The notes below the pieces were generated by a model. That model ran no database searches. It was not told the DNA's origin and was given only the letters and a program-made list of their open reading frames with translations. Shown piece by piece: positions 20,482 to 31,890 of a DNA stretch of 64,000 nucleotides; the stretch's first letter is position 1; each line of letters begins with the position of its first letter. This DNA is from Podospora comata. Its lineage: Eukaryota; Ascomycota; Sordariomycetes; Sordariales; Podosporaceae. Both the position numbers and the translations under genes were made by a program. The DNA is taken from positions 2,852,001 through 2,916,000 of the forward strand of contig CP071494.1 of NCBI GenBank assembly GCA_017354895.1. The letters are read 5' to 3'.

Positions 20482-23400
20482 ATGACCAACAATACAAGCA
20501 TATTTCTCTTCGGAGACCAAACATTTGACTTTGTGCCAAAGCTGCGCGAGCTCTTGACTGTTCAGGACTGTCCTCTCCTGGCAGCCTTCCTGGGCCAGGC
20601 TCACTATGTTGTCCGGGCACAGATGATCCGATCGCTGCCGCCGCAAGAGCACAAACTCTCCAGGACGGCCAACCTGGCTGAGATGTTGCAAAAGTATGCC
20701 GACGGGAAGTTAAACCCAGCATTTCAGACTGCCTTGTCGTGTATATCCCAGCTGGGCAGCTTTATACAGTGAGTCTCATCTCAATTTCTTATAAGATGAC
20801 CGGACATACTGACCATATCCGAAGGACATACGAAGAAGACAGCACAAAGCCCTACCCGCGTGCCAATGATAGCTACGTTTTGGGTGTATGTACCGGCTCG
20901 CTTGCCGCCGCTGCCATCAGCTGCAGCAGCTCTCTCTCAGAACTGCTACCCATAGCCGTCCAAACAGCCTTGATAGCATTCCGTCTTGGCCTCTGTGCGC
21001 TCGAAATGCGAGACCGTCTCGAGACATCGGCTCCCGATCGTGCACGTCCATGGTCTGCTGTCGTCTCAGGTCTTATGCCACAAGTCGCCGAGGCACTCGT
21101 GAAGGAGTTCTGTGATGGGAATGCCCTGCCCAAGACTCGATATCCCTGGATCACAGCTACTGCCGCCAAGTCAACAACTATCACTGGAAGCCCCCGTGTT
21201 CTGGACCAGCTGCTTGCTGCCAAGTCATTCAACGGCTACAAAACAACGGAGATTCCAGTCTTTGTGCCATCGCACGGCGACCATCTCTTCACGTCCAAAG
21301 ACATCGATTTCATCCTGGAGACTACTGCTGTTGCGCCATGGTCGGGCTACTCAGCCAAGATCCCTTTCCTGTCAAGCGCGTCCGGCAAGTTAGTGTGGGT
21401 GGCAAACTTCAGAGCTCTTGTCGAGCTGGCACTGTCTCAGTGTCTCCTGGTACCCATCGGCTGGGACAAGGTTGAGACCGAAGTGCCTCGTCTACTCAAG
21501 TCTCGTGGTGTTAGCAGCGCTGTCATCGTTCCCGTGGGGTCATCCGCTCAAAAGAGCCTGTCGTCAGCTCTAGCAACAGGCGGTATCGCCAATGAAATTG
21601 GGACCGTGACCGGTGGGGCCAACAGGTTTTCCCATCGCCCCGGAAGCAACAGGTGCAAGCTTGCCATTGTTTCCATGTCGGGAAGATTTCCCGAGGCTCA
21701 GAGTACTGATGCCTTCTGGGATCTCTTATACAAAGGCGTCGACACGTGCAAAGAGGTGCCACGTCGACGATGGGACGTCAGAACCCATGTAGACGACACC
21801 GGCAAGGCTCGCAACAAAGGCGCCACACGATGGGGCTGCTGGCTGGACTTTACAGCTGAGTTTGACCCGCGGTTCTTTAGCATTTCGCCCAAGGAGGCGC
21901 CTCAGATGGATCCGGCCCAGCGAATGTCGTTGATGTCAACGTACGAGGCCATGGAGCGTGCCGGCATCGTCCCCGATACAACTCCATCCACGCAGCGCAA
22001 CCGTATTGGGGTGTTCCATGGTGTCACTAGCAACGATTGGATGGAGACCAACACGGCCCAAAACATCGACACGCACTTTATTACGGGAGGCAACAGAGGC
22101 TTCATCCCCGGCCGTATCAACTTTTGCTTCGAGTTCTCGGGCCCAAGTTACAGCAATGACACTGCTTGCTCGTCCAGTTTGGCAGCGATCCACCTGGCCT
22201 GCAACTCGCTCTGGCGCGGTGACTGTGATACAGCTGTTGCTGGTGGTACCAACATGATCTTCACGCCCGATGGCCACACCGGTCTTGACAAAGGCTTCTT
22301 TTTGTCTCGTACTGGAAACTGCAAGCCGTTTGACGACGCTGCGGATGGCTACTGCCGTGCTGAGGGTGTTGGCACTGTCTTCATTAAGCGATTGGAGGAT
22401 GCCTTGGCTGACAATGATCCCATCCTCGCCACCATCCTCGACGCCAAGACGAACCACTCTGCCATGTCAGACTCGATGACGAGACCACACGTCGGCGCTC
22501 AAATCGAGAACATGACTGCTGTGCTTAGCAGTGCCTGTGTTAGGCCCAACGAGCTGAGCTACATCGAGATGCACGGGACCGGCACCCAGGTCGGGGACGC
22601 GGTCGAAATGGAGTCTGTGCTCTCCGTCTTTGCCCCTGACGAGGAGGCTCGTCCCAAGAATCGCCCATTGTACGTTGGTTCTGCGAAAGCCAATGTTGGC
22701 CATGGTGAAGGTGTCTCGGGCGTGACCAGCCTTGTCAAGGTGCTCTTGATGATGCAGCACAACACCATTGTGCCTCACTGCGGGATCAAACCTGGAAGCA
22801 AGATCAACCGACATTACCCTGACCTTGGAGCGCGCAACGTCCACATTGCCCTGGAGCCCAAGCCGTGGCCTCGGTCTAACGGGCCTCGCCGCGTTCTCAT
22901 CAACAACTTCAGCGCCGCCGGTGGCAACACGGCACTGCTGGTGGAAGATGCACCCGAGCGCCAGGACTTGTCTGCACCAGACCCGAGAACCAACCACATT
23001 GTCACCGCTTCTGGCCATGTGGGAAAGTCGCTCAAGACCAACCTGGAACGACTCCTCAAGCACATTCAGAGTACTCCGAATCTCCCGATCTCTCAGCTGT
23101 CGTATACCACCACAGCTCGCCGCTGGCATCACCTTCACCGCGTGAGCATCACCGGGTCCACCATCACCGAGGTGGAGCGCAGCTTGATAACGGCCATCGC
23201 CAATGGAGACGGTATCAACCGTCCCAAGACCAAGCCCAACGTCGTTTTTGCCTTCACAGGTCAAGGCTCACAGTACCTTGGTATGGGTCGACAGTTGTAC
23301 GAGGCATATCCGAAATTCCGTGACGCCGTTGATCGCTTCGACCGTCTCGCGCAGAGCCATGGCTTCCCTTCTTTTCTGCACATCATCACCTCTGCTGAGG

Positions 23401-26400
23401 GCGACATGGATGCCATGCCCCCCGTAGTGGTGCAGGTCGGTCTGGCATGCCTTGAAATGGCCCTCGGTGACCTCCTCCGATCCTTTGGGCTCATGCCTAG
23501 CGTTGTCGTGGGACACAGTCTTGGAGAGTACGCGGCGCTGTATGTGGCCGGTGTCCTTTCAGCGTCAGACGCGATTTATGTCGTCGGGAAGCGAGCCGAG
23601 CTTCTTCAGGAACGCTGTCAGCGCGGTACCCATTCTATGCTAGCCGCTAGAGCTTCAGCTGCCTCTCTTACCGAGACGTTGGAAGGGTTGAGCTGTGATG
23701 TTGCGTGTATCAATGGCCCGCATGATACTGTCGTGAGCGGCTCGATCGAGGATATCACCGAGGCGCAACGTGTCCTCGCTGGAAAGGGGATCAAGGCGAC
23801 AGTATTGAAGCTTCCGTTTGCCTTTCATTCGGCTCAGGTGCAGCCGATTCTGGAAGACTTTGAGAAACTGGCAGGTGGGGTGTCTTTCTCAAAACCGGTT
23901 GTGCCTGTCTTGTCGCCACTATTGGGCAATATCATTAACGAGGAAGGTGCCATCGGTGCCAACTATCTTGCCAGACATTGCCGCGAGGCGGTCGATATGG
24001 TCAAAGCTCTCGAGACAGCCAGAGATAAGGGCCTCATCAACGATAAGACCATCATCGTCGAGCTTGGGCCAAAACCGTTGCTCAGCGGCATGGTGAAGAT
24101 GACACTCGGAAACAACATGACCACGCTATCCACTCTGCATCAGAATACAGACGTCTGGCCTAATCTCACCACCCTCCTGTCGACCATCTACACTGCTGGT
24201 CTCGACGTCAACTGGGTCGCCTATCACGCTCCTTTTGACTCGGCCAAGAAAGTGATCCCTCTACCCGACTATGGCTGGGACTTGAAGGAGTACTACATCC
24301 CTTACGAAGGCGACTGGTGCCTGCACCGCCACGAGATCAAATGCGACTGCGCTGATTCCGGCAAAGAGGTGCACACTTCTGCCTACCAGGTGCCCACCGA
24401 GTCGCCCCTTCGCAAGCCATCAAAGCTGGATGCCACGAAAGAAGCCTACCCTGAAATCAAGACTACAACCACTGTCCACCGTGTGGTCGAAGAGAAGACA
24501 GAGCCGTTGGGAGCCACCTTTATCGTCGAAACAGACATGTCCCGTGCGGATGTCAACCCTATCGCACAAGGCCACCTCGTCGATGGCATCCCCCTCGCCA
24601 CGCCTTCATTCTACGCCGACATTGCCCTCCAAGTCGGCAGATACTCCATGACCCGACTCCGAGCCGGACACCCAGGAGCCCTGGACGGCCTCGTTGATGT
24701 GTGTGATCTTGTTGTCGACAAAGCCCTTATTCCCCACGGACAAGGTCCCCAGCTCCTCCGCACGGCCTTGACAATGAGCTGGCCTCCCAAGGCAGCCGCC
24801 ACCACCCGGAAAGCCACCGTCAAGTTCGCAACATATCTCCCCGACGGAAAGCTCGACACGGAACACGCCACCTGCACAGTTCGCTTCACGACAGATGCCC
24901 AGCACAAGTCCCTCCAAAAGAAAGTACCCGACTACAAGGCCAAGATCCACCAGCTCCACGATGGCATGGCGAAGGGAAGATGCCTCCGATACACCCGCAA
25001 GAGCGGGTACAAGCTCATGAGCAGCATGGCTACTTTCCACCCTGATTACAAGCTTCTCGACAATCTGATTCTCAAAGAGGCAGAAAATGAAGCAACTTGT
25101 AAGATGAACTTTTCCGATGCCAAGAGCGAAGGGGACTTCGCTGCCCATCCAGCGTATGTGGATGCCATCACCCAGGTGGCTGGGTTTGCCATGAACGCCA
25201 GTGACGAGACGGATATTGCCAAGGAGGTGTATGTCAACCATGGCTGGGGGTCGTTGCAGATCTATGAGCCGCTAGTGAAGGGGAAGGAGTATGAGGTTTA
25301 CACCAAGTTCAGCAGGGATAAGGTGGGTGATCTTGCTCATGGTGATGTGGTTGTTCTGCATGGGGACAAAGTGGTGGCGTTCTTTGGGAATCTGTCGGTA
25401 AGTTGTCGTGACGTCTATTTTTTTTCAGTGTGTTTGATGAAGGGTAAGATGCTGATACTCGATGATACAGTTGCGGAAGGTGCCACGAAAGGCATTGCAT
25501 GTTGTGCTCAAGTCAGCACTTGACAAGGGCATCCGTCAACGTGGCGGAAACCCGACAGCTCCTGCAAAGTCCAAGCCATCATTTGTTGATGTCAAACCAA
25601 CGCCTGCTCCGATGACGACGAAGCAAGCAACCCAGCCAGCGCCAGCCTCAGACCCGGTAAAGAAAAGGACAGCCCCTAAGCGCAAGGCAAAGACTTGCGG
25701 GACACCCAATGATGAGAAGTTCCACGCGGTCCTGCGGGTTGTTTCCGAGGAGAGCGGTGTTGCTCTCGAGGAGCTCACAGATGAGAGCAACTTTGTCGAC
25801 ATGGGCATCGACTCACTGAGCTCCATGGTAATTGGCAGTAGAATGAGGGAAGACTTGGGCATGGACATGGCCTCGGAATTCTCGCTCTTCATTGACTGCC
25901 CAACTGTTGGTGCCTTGAGAAACTACTTGGGTGCTTCTACTACCGCAGCAGAAGTAGAAGATGACGAAGATGACGAATACAATGACGCCGAGCCGGTTGC
26001 AAGTCAACAGACACCAGACCCATACCTTGCACATGTTACAACCCGAGCTTCCGATGTATTGGCAACACCCATCATGGAGTCTGGCGCAGCCTTCGACAGC
26101 AGCCAGTTTCCTGCCGCACTGAAGATCATCTCTGAGGAAAGCGGCGTCGCGATTGAAGAACTCACCACCGAGACAATCTTTTCCGACATTGGCATAGACT
26201 CCCTCAGCTCCATGGTCATCTCCAGTCGTTTCAAAGAGGAACTCGGCCTAGGCCTCGACTCAGCCTTCTCCCTCTTCGACGACGTCCCCACCGTGGCCAA
26301 ACTCTCCGCGTTCCTCAACAACAACAACAACAACAACAACAACAGCAGCAGCAGCAATCTTGTTCCGGAAGAAGTTGCCTCCATCTCTTCCACCACCTCA

Positions 26401-27368
26401 GACCTAGACCATAGCTCCTCTATCCACGAAAGCAGCAGCAGCAGTGCCAGCGAACCCGAGGATGACGACAACGATACCCCCCCATCCATCAAGCGCGTGC
26501 CACACTGCCGTCCCTGCACGTCCGTCATCCTCCAAAGCCTCCCCCGCGTCGCAAAAAGAACCCTCTTTCTCCTCCCGGACGGCGGCGGCTCCGCATCCTC
26601 CTACGTCCCCCTCCCCCGCCTCAAATCTGACGTCGCCGTCGTCGGCCTCAACTGCCCCTACGCGCGCGACCCCGAAAACATGAACTGCACCCACACAGCG
26701 ATGATCGAGTCTTTTTGTGCCGAAATCCGGCGCCGCCAACCCCACGGGCCATATCACCTAGGCGGGTGGTCCTCGGGTGGGGCGTTCGCCTACGTCGTGG
26801 CGGAGGCGCTGGTGAATTCCGGGGAGGAGGTCGGGAGCATCATCATCATCGACGCGCCGGTGCCACAGGTGATGGAGAAGTTGCCGGATAGCTTTTACAA
26901 GCATTGTAATAGTGTGGGGTTGTTTGCGAATCAGCCTGGGGGGCAGGGGGGTAGTGCTGAGCCGCCGGGGTATTTGATTCCGCATTTTCAGGCGGTGGTG
27001 GATGTCATGTTGGATTACAAGGTTGCTCCGCTTAAAGCCATCAGTGGTAGGATGCCCAAGGTGGGCTTGATTTGGGCTGCGGAGACTGTGTTGAAGGAGA
27101 GCGAGGCGCCGAAGATGAAGGGGATGCATTTTATGGTGAAGAAGAGGGTTGATTTTGGACCGGATGGGTGGGATGGGGTGCTGCCTGGGGCCGAGTTTGA
27201 TATTGTGAAGGCGGAGGGGGCAAATCATTTTACGCTTATGGTGAGTGGACTGATTTGTTGTGAGGAATGTGAAGATGGGATGTTGGCTAACGAACAGAAC
27301 AGAGCAAGGAGCATGTCGGGTTGATTAGCGATCTGATTGACCGTGTTATGAGTGGTTATACTGGGTGA
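20482..27368 (+). CDS. stcA: Norsolorinic acid synthase, non-reducing PKS (SAT-KS-AT-PT-ACP-ACP-TE)
   Basis: Four exons (20482-20768, 20825-25397, 25471-27240, 27303-27368), all in phase, give 2231 aa. SAT begins FLFGDQT, with Cys118 in VCTGS. KS has Cys544 in DTACSSS, and AT has Ser994 in GHSLGEY. PT has His1346 in GHLVDG and Asp1542. Two ACPs carry Ser1735 and Ser1864 in [13 protein letters not shown] has Ser2054 in GWSSG, Asp2081 and His2206. The SAT loads the hexanoyl unit from the cluster FAS, and the enzyme makes norsolorinic acid anthrone. An Asn/Ser-repeat linker separates ACP2 from TE. The last acceptor at 27302 was chosen because it gives a normal TE tail; the nearer one truncates it. 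An upstream ATG at 20425 would add a Ser/His-rich stretch, so the start before the SAT is used. Confidence 0.93.
26317..26355 (+). repeat. (AAC)9(AGC)4 microsatellite in PKS linker
   Basis: Nine AAC then four AGC triplets encode poly-Asn/poly-Ser between the second ACP and the thioesterase. Confidence 0.95.
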
Positions 27369-27992
27369 GAAGATATGGGGAAGGGTTACGACTGTGACGA
27401 AGTTATGAGTTCTATTCACTGTATCTAGGCAAGTTGGGATATTTTGAGTTCGTTGGCGTTTTCTGGATGGTCAGGCTTGAACTTGTATCTCTGATCTCTT
27501 ATGACCAGTTGGGTTTTATTGCTAATCCCTTGTCCTTCGTATTGCTACCTCGTTCGTTCTGGAGAAATGGTTCATTCGATTCACGTTAATGAGCGTAACC
27601 CCTAAATATCTTATTGCTCGCTCCACTCCCATCACCACTGTTCATTCCTCAACTGTGAGAGGTATTACTCCCGGCGGATTGATCAAGCAGGTTGCTCCAG
27701 GGCTTCGGCCTGAGGCCTGAGGCCCACTTATTGGCGAGAGGATAGGAAAAGGTTTTTGCTCTCTGGAGCTGTTTGTTTGAGTATCTAAGAATATCATCAA
27801 CTATTACACATCTCTGCGGACATACAACATCAACCCACCCGACCCCTAAGATTACACCCGCCCCCACTCCTCCGCTAACCACTCCAAAACCAGCATGCCA
27901 CTGCCCGCGCCACCAAAACACTCATCATCATCATCATCATCATCATCATTATCCCTAGAGTCACAAACTACAAATAAGCCCATGCTCACACA
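27369..27992. other. Intergenic, stcA 3' end to stcO 3' end
   Basis: A convergent region without a gene. An (ATC/CAT)n microsatellite of about 28 bp lies at 27922-27949. Confidence 0.55.
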
Positions 27993-28898
27993 CTAACTAC
28001 TTCTCACCGTCACGGTCGCATAAGCAGGCAACCCGGGAGCCTCAGCATACATACCAATCGCGAAAAAAGGCGCCATTGGGCCATACAAAAATGTCACACC
28101 CTCTCTCAACCGTTCCCCTACCCTCCCCATCGCCCCCTTTACTAGGAACCCCATCAATGGCATCCATTTTTCTCTCACCTTCCCCCTCGCCGTGACGCCC
28201 ACTGCCTTTCCGTGAAGCCGTTCCTTCGTCGTGGCAAGCTCGCACATCGCCGCCCCCAGATCAGCGTAACTAAGCGCGACGTCTTGCTTTTCGTCTGCTC
28301 GGGTGATGAGAGAATATCCCGTCGGGGGGGACTCGTGAAGCGTGGGCGGGTCGATGAGTATGTAATTTAACAACCCGTCTCTGGAAGCTGGAATGTAGAG
28401 GTTGCATGCCTGTTCCAGGTCGGAGTAGCTGTTGTGGAGACAGAAACTGACAACGGAGTGGACTAGCTTGGGCACTTGGGAGGAGAGGGCGGGGTTGAGG
28501 CTTGCGGTGCGGAGTTGGAGGATTGTGGGGGGTTGGTAGTGGCTCTTGTTGGTGAGCGAGATGGTGGTGAGGGAGGAGATGATGGCTGATGTGGTGGTGG
28601 AGTGGAGGGTTGTGCCGGGGTTGCTGGCGTTGGTGCCGACGCAGTTGAGGATTGTGGTTGCTGAGGTTAGGCAGGGGGTTAGGGAGTGGGGAGAGGTGGA
28701 GGTGCCTTCGAAGATGTGGATTTTGAAAGGGGGGGGAGGGCGGGATGAGAGGAGGGTTGGGAAGGTTTGGAGGAGTTTGGGTTTGGAGCGGACGAGGATG
28801 TTGAGTTGGATTAGGTCTTGAGGGGGGTTTTGGAGGAGGTGGTGGAGGACGCTGGTGCCGGTTGCGCCGGTAGCTCCGAGGAGGGCGTAGGTGGACAT
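27993..28898 (-). CDS. stcO: NmrA-like oxidoreductase, averufin oxidase type (StcO/AvfA)
   Basis: A single exon of 301 aa. The N-terminal Rossmann motif is YALLGATGATGTSVL, typical of the NmrA-like atypical SDRs of this cluster. It shares its fold with the stcQ product 2.8 kb away (both start with a YALLGATG or YAVLGATG motif), but the two have diverged. AvfA/StcO acts in the averufin to versiconal hemiacetal acetate section. Gene order O-P-Q-R agrees with A. nidulans and supports StcO over a second StcQ. Two AflR-type motifs lie 157 and 172 bp upstream. The middle is rich in Ser/Thr/Pro. Confidence 0.78.
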   Translation of the reverse strand: MSTYALLGATGATGTSVLHHLLQNPPQDLIQLNILVRSKPKLLQTFPTLLSSRPPPPFKIHIFEGTSTSPHSLTPCLTSATTILNCVGTNASNPGTTLHSTTTSAIISSLTTISLTNKSHYQPPTILQLRTASLNPALSSQVPKLVHSVVSFCLHNSYSDLEQACNLYIPASRDGLLNYILIDPPTLHESPPTGYSLITRADEKQDVALSYADLGAAMCELATTKERLHGKAVGVTARGKVREKWMPLMGFLVKGAMGRVGERLREGVTFLYGPMAPFFAIGMYAEAPGLPAYATVTVRSS

Positions 28899-29054
28899 GT
28901 TGATGATGGGTGAGCTTCTTTTGGTGGCGTTTACCTATGGATAGTCAGTCTCTTTCACCACGGGTGTACTGATGCCTACATGTATGCGTGGAATAGGTAG
29001 GTGAGTGATGGGTGGCAATCTGGCTTGCTGTTGGTTGATGAAGCTACTGCATTA

Positions 29055-29065
29055 TCGGTGTACGA
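29055..29065. promoter_or_regulatory. Probable AflR site 1 of stcO
   Basis: TCGGTGTACGA fits TCG(N5)CGA. Confidence 0.52.
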
Positions 29066-29069
29066 TATT

Positions 29070-29080
29070 TCGGGGAGCGA
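29070..29080. promoter_or_regulatory. Probable AflR site 2 of stcO
   Basis: TCGGGGAGCGA fits TCG(N5)CGA. Its centre is 15 bp from the first site, about one and a half helical turns. Confidence 0.5.
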
Positions 29081-29328
29081 ATTCGTTGGCAAGTGCTCGT
29101 CGTACCGCACAATTATGTCGCTAACCTGACTCAACTAAACAACTTTTTGCTTTGGTGTCAACACAAATGACGTTATGGACATGTATTAGGAGTCATCGTT
29201 CATCAAGACAACCTTGAAGCCATGCAAGAAGTTAATGGTAGCAGAAGTCGCATTCTCCCTTTCCTATTCACCTTGGTCTGCATTCGTGTACATACTACCT
29301 AATAGTACCAACGCGTACATCCAATCCC

Positions 29329-30640
29329 TTACTTTGGAACCGTGACAATAATAGACTGCATCTTGGAGTCATACTGATGAATCTCCACAATCTTCAACCC
29401 AGCCTCGCTCAACAGCGCCTCCCACTCAGGCTTGGTTCGCTCAACGCCTCCCAAGCTGTTCATCATAATCAAATCCATGTACGCCGACTGCCAAGGCACG
29501 CCCATTTCAGGAAGCACCACGTCGTCGATGATCAAACACGAGTCCGGGCCCATGGCAGGGATGATGTTCTTCAAGATCTGCAAAGATTCCTTGTCAGGCC
29601 AGTCGTGGAGCACATGACGGAGATAATACAGCTTGGCCCCCTTGACAGTCTGTGGGCCGAAGAAGTCGTGCTCGACAAACTCGATGCCCGGAACCGGCCT
29701 GGCACCCGCCAGAGTTTGCGGGATGTCCTGGACAATAACGCGGCCGGGGAGGTTGGGAAACTTTGCCTTGAATGCGATGGCCTGCTGGCCAAACCCGCCG
29801 CCTATGTCTACCAAGACGGCCTCTTCGGGCTTGGTGGCAAGGGAACCGAGCCTCTCCTCGACGGGGTACTTGTCTACCCAATGAACTGGGCGTTCCAGTG
29901 CCATCAGGTGGCCTAGGCTCTTCATGTGCTTTGGGTGTTGAGGCATCCACTCAAAGAGCGTCAGGTCAGTGTTGAAGGCTTTCTGGAAGACGGTCTGCTT
30001 GTTGGAGGTGATGTTTTGGTACTTGGTCTCGGCGAGAAAGTCGGGCATGGCCTGGGTACACGGGCCGGGAATATCGAAGCTACAGAGATAGTTAGCTTCT
30101 GCCGTTCTGGAGTCGTTGAGAGGGAGACTGACAGTTGGCTAATAGCACCCGCCGCATTGGGGTTCGAAAAGACCTTGGTGAAGGCGCTGGCGGTGTATTC
30201 GTACTTCCCGGTCTCTTTCACGAGGCCAAATGCTGCCATGGTACGAAGGAGGCGCGCTGCTATGCATCAGTATTCCGAGCATCTGTTGCTGAACGTGAAT
30301 CCATGATCCGTACCCAAAAGTTGTGCCGAGGCCCCAGTTTGCTCAGTCAGCTGGCTCAGCGTGACAGGAATATCACTCTGTGTGAGGGTCGTGAAAATGT
30401 CGAGGTCGATGCCAATCTTGGCCAGAGCCAGTTGAAGAGGCTTCAAGCACTGTTAGCCCCCTATATCTGACTAGGTGGATGCCGTAAAGGAAATCATACC
30501 CCGCTGGTGAGTCTCATAACAACATCCCAATCTGAATAGAAGCCAACTTGCAGCTCACGGATGTAGCCCTGGATCTCTCTTTTCCCGGCATCCTCTGCCT
30601 TGGCGTAGAGCTCTTTGATCTGATTGAAGATGGACTCCAT
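29329..30640 (-). CDS. stcP: O-methyltransferase, demethylsterigmatocystin 6-O-MT type
   Basis: Four exons (30640-30500, 30449-30314, 30256-30133, 30079-29329) give 383 aa, against 386 aa for AflO as I recall it. All phases agree. There is an N-terminal dimerisation helix (MESIFNQIKELYAKAEDAG), a winged-helix domain (LSQLTEQTGASAQLLARLLRTM) and a Rossmann domain. That domain has SAM motif VLVDIGGGFGQ, intact unlike AflS, and the catalytic His region in LRHVLHDWPDKE. The segment MPDFLAETKYQNIT and the overall length favour the AflO/StcP group over AflP/OmtA, which is longer and N-terminally different. StcP methylates demethylsterigmatocystin to sterigmatocystin. No second cluster O-methyltransferase is in the window, which fits a sterigmatocystin rather than aflatoxin end product. 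Confidence 0.87.
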
Positions 30641-30781
30641 ATTGACAGTATGTAGTGGAATAGTACCTGGTGCGTGGTGGAGGTAATACCGTGATATTCT
30701 GTGTGACAACTTTGGGCTGCGAGAGATGTCCTCAAGTAGTATGGGTTTAAACCGGGAAAGGGATGGGTGTACTGATTTACT

Positions 30782-30793
30782 CCGAGATATCGG
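30782..30793. promoter_or_regulatory. Palindrome CCG-N6-CGG upstream of stcP
   Basis: CCGAGATATCGG is a perfect 12-bp palindrome in the 179-bp gap between the stcP start and the stcQ stop. It resembles a generic Zn2Cys6 dimer site but not the AflR consensus. Confidence 0.3.
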
Positions 30794-30819
30794 TAAAACA
30801 CAATTCGGATTGTGAACAT

Positions 30820-31617
30820 CTATGGAAGCGGGTATTCACCCAGATAGCGATATGTCCAGGGCATGTAATGATACAACAGCCCCGTCAAGGCAAAGTAAAT
30901 GCCATCCCACGGAAATTTGACATGGTCCGACGTTGGCAGCACGCTGACATTCTGCATACCGTACTTTCCCTCCTCACTGGCCGCTATCTCCACCATTCCC
31001 GCCGCCAGGTCCAAGAAGGAGAGCGGCGTCTTGGCTGTCTCGGTGCTGATCTCGTGGCCACTCTGCCGGTCATGAACCAACCCTCCGGGCTTGACAAAGA
31101 CGGAAGTCACCCAGCCCTGCTGCGCTCGCAGGAACTTCTCGGCTTCAGCGAGGTCCTTGTAGAGATATGACACGGCAGTGCTGAGGATCGAGTGGACAAA
31201 GGCAGGAACGTCTCCGCAGAAGGACTCCTCGAGTGAGGCTGAGGAGAGCTGGATGAGTTTCGGAAGCCGTGGGTGGGAGTTGTGCTGGTCGGCCTCATGC
31301 CGAATCCGATCGAGAGCCGAGATGACAACCGATGCCGTGTCCCGAGCCACGGTGCAACCCGGCATATTGTCCACTATTGCAACCGCGAGGAACACGGCCC
31401 GGGTACCGCGGATGCAGTCGGCAATGAGCGAGATATCGTCGAGATGACCTTCAAACACCTTCACCTGCTTGTTGTTGGCGGCTTCGGGGCAGACACGGAA
31501 GAGCTTCTCTTTGGACCGACAATAGGCGTTGACCCGGTTGACGGGTGATTGCAGGAGGATTTGCATCAGAGCTTTGCCCGTGTTGCCTGTGGCACCAAGC
31601 ACTGCATAAGAAGGCAT
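30820..31617 (-). CDS. stcQ: NmrA-like oxidoreductase (StcQ/OrdB, AflX type)
   Basis: A single exon of 265 aa. The Rossmann motif is YAVLGATGNTGKAL, followed by YCRSKEKLFRVCPEA and CIRGTRAVFLAVA, close to AflX/OrdB. These proteins take part in the oxidative conversion of versicolorin A to demethylsterigmatocystin, together with the AflY/StcR-type enzyme. That enzyme is encoded divergently, 273 bp away, with one AflR motif midway between them. Two functionally linked genes thus appear to share a promoter. No signal peptide or membrane anchor is seen. Confidence 0.86.
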   Translation of the reverse strand: MPSYAVLGATGNTGKALMQILLQSPVNRVNAYCRSKEKLFRVCPEAANNKQVKVFEGHLDDISLIADCIRGTRAVFLAVAIVDNMPGCTVARDTASVVISALDRIRHEADQHNSHPRLPKLIQLSSASLEESFCGDVPAFVHSILSTAVSYLYKDLAEAEKFLRAQQGWVTSVFVKPGGLVHDRQSGHEISTETAKTPLSFLDLAAGMVEIAASEEGKYGMQNVSVLPTSDHVKFPWDGIYFALTGLLYHYMPWTYRYLGEYPLP

Positions 31618-31750
31618 CGTTGATAGCTATCCCGAGCCAGCACGGCAAACGCTTTGTGGAATGAGATGAGGGAAAGTCGATTATCGCACATGCCTAAGTA
31701 CCTTAGCTGGGAGGGCCCTTCCTGTCAGCAACGCCAAGTCCGAGGCGTTC

Positions 31751-31761
31751 TCGGTGACCGA
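31751..31761. promoter_or_regulatory. Probable AflR site in stcQ/stcR promoter
   Basis: TCGGTGACCGA matches TCGSWNNSCGR perfectly. It is 134 bp from the stcQ start and 130 bp from the stcR start, almost exactly central. Confidence 0.66.
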
Positions 31762-31890
31762 TACCGCTCCCCGATGCAGCTGTCATTGCCAATACAGTAT
31801 TTGATTGGCGTACAAGTTAACACTCTTTCCTCAGCATCAACGAGCAGGTGAGGTGCTCTGTCAAGTTTCCGCTTCCAATTCACAACCGCA

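Larger units (their letters stand above)
28899..29328. promoter_or_regulatory. stcO promoter region with paired AflR motifs
   Basis: 430 bp between the stcO start and the stcP stop. Two TCG(N5)CGA motifs lie 15 bp apart (29055-29065 and 29070-29080). No gene is seen. Confidence 0.58.

Noticed and set aside
29329-30640. O-methyltransferase as AflP/OmtA (aflatoxin-specific)
   Set aside because: Length and N-terminal pattern fit the AflO/StcP group. OmtA is longer with a different N-terminus.
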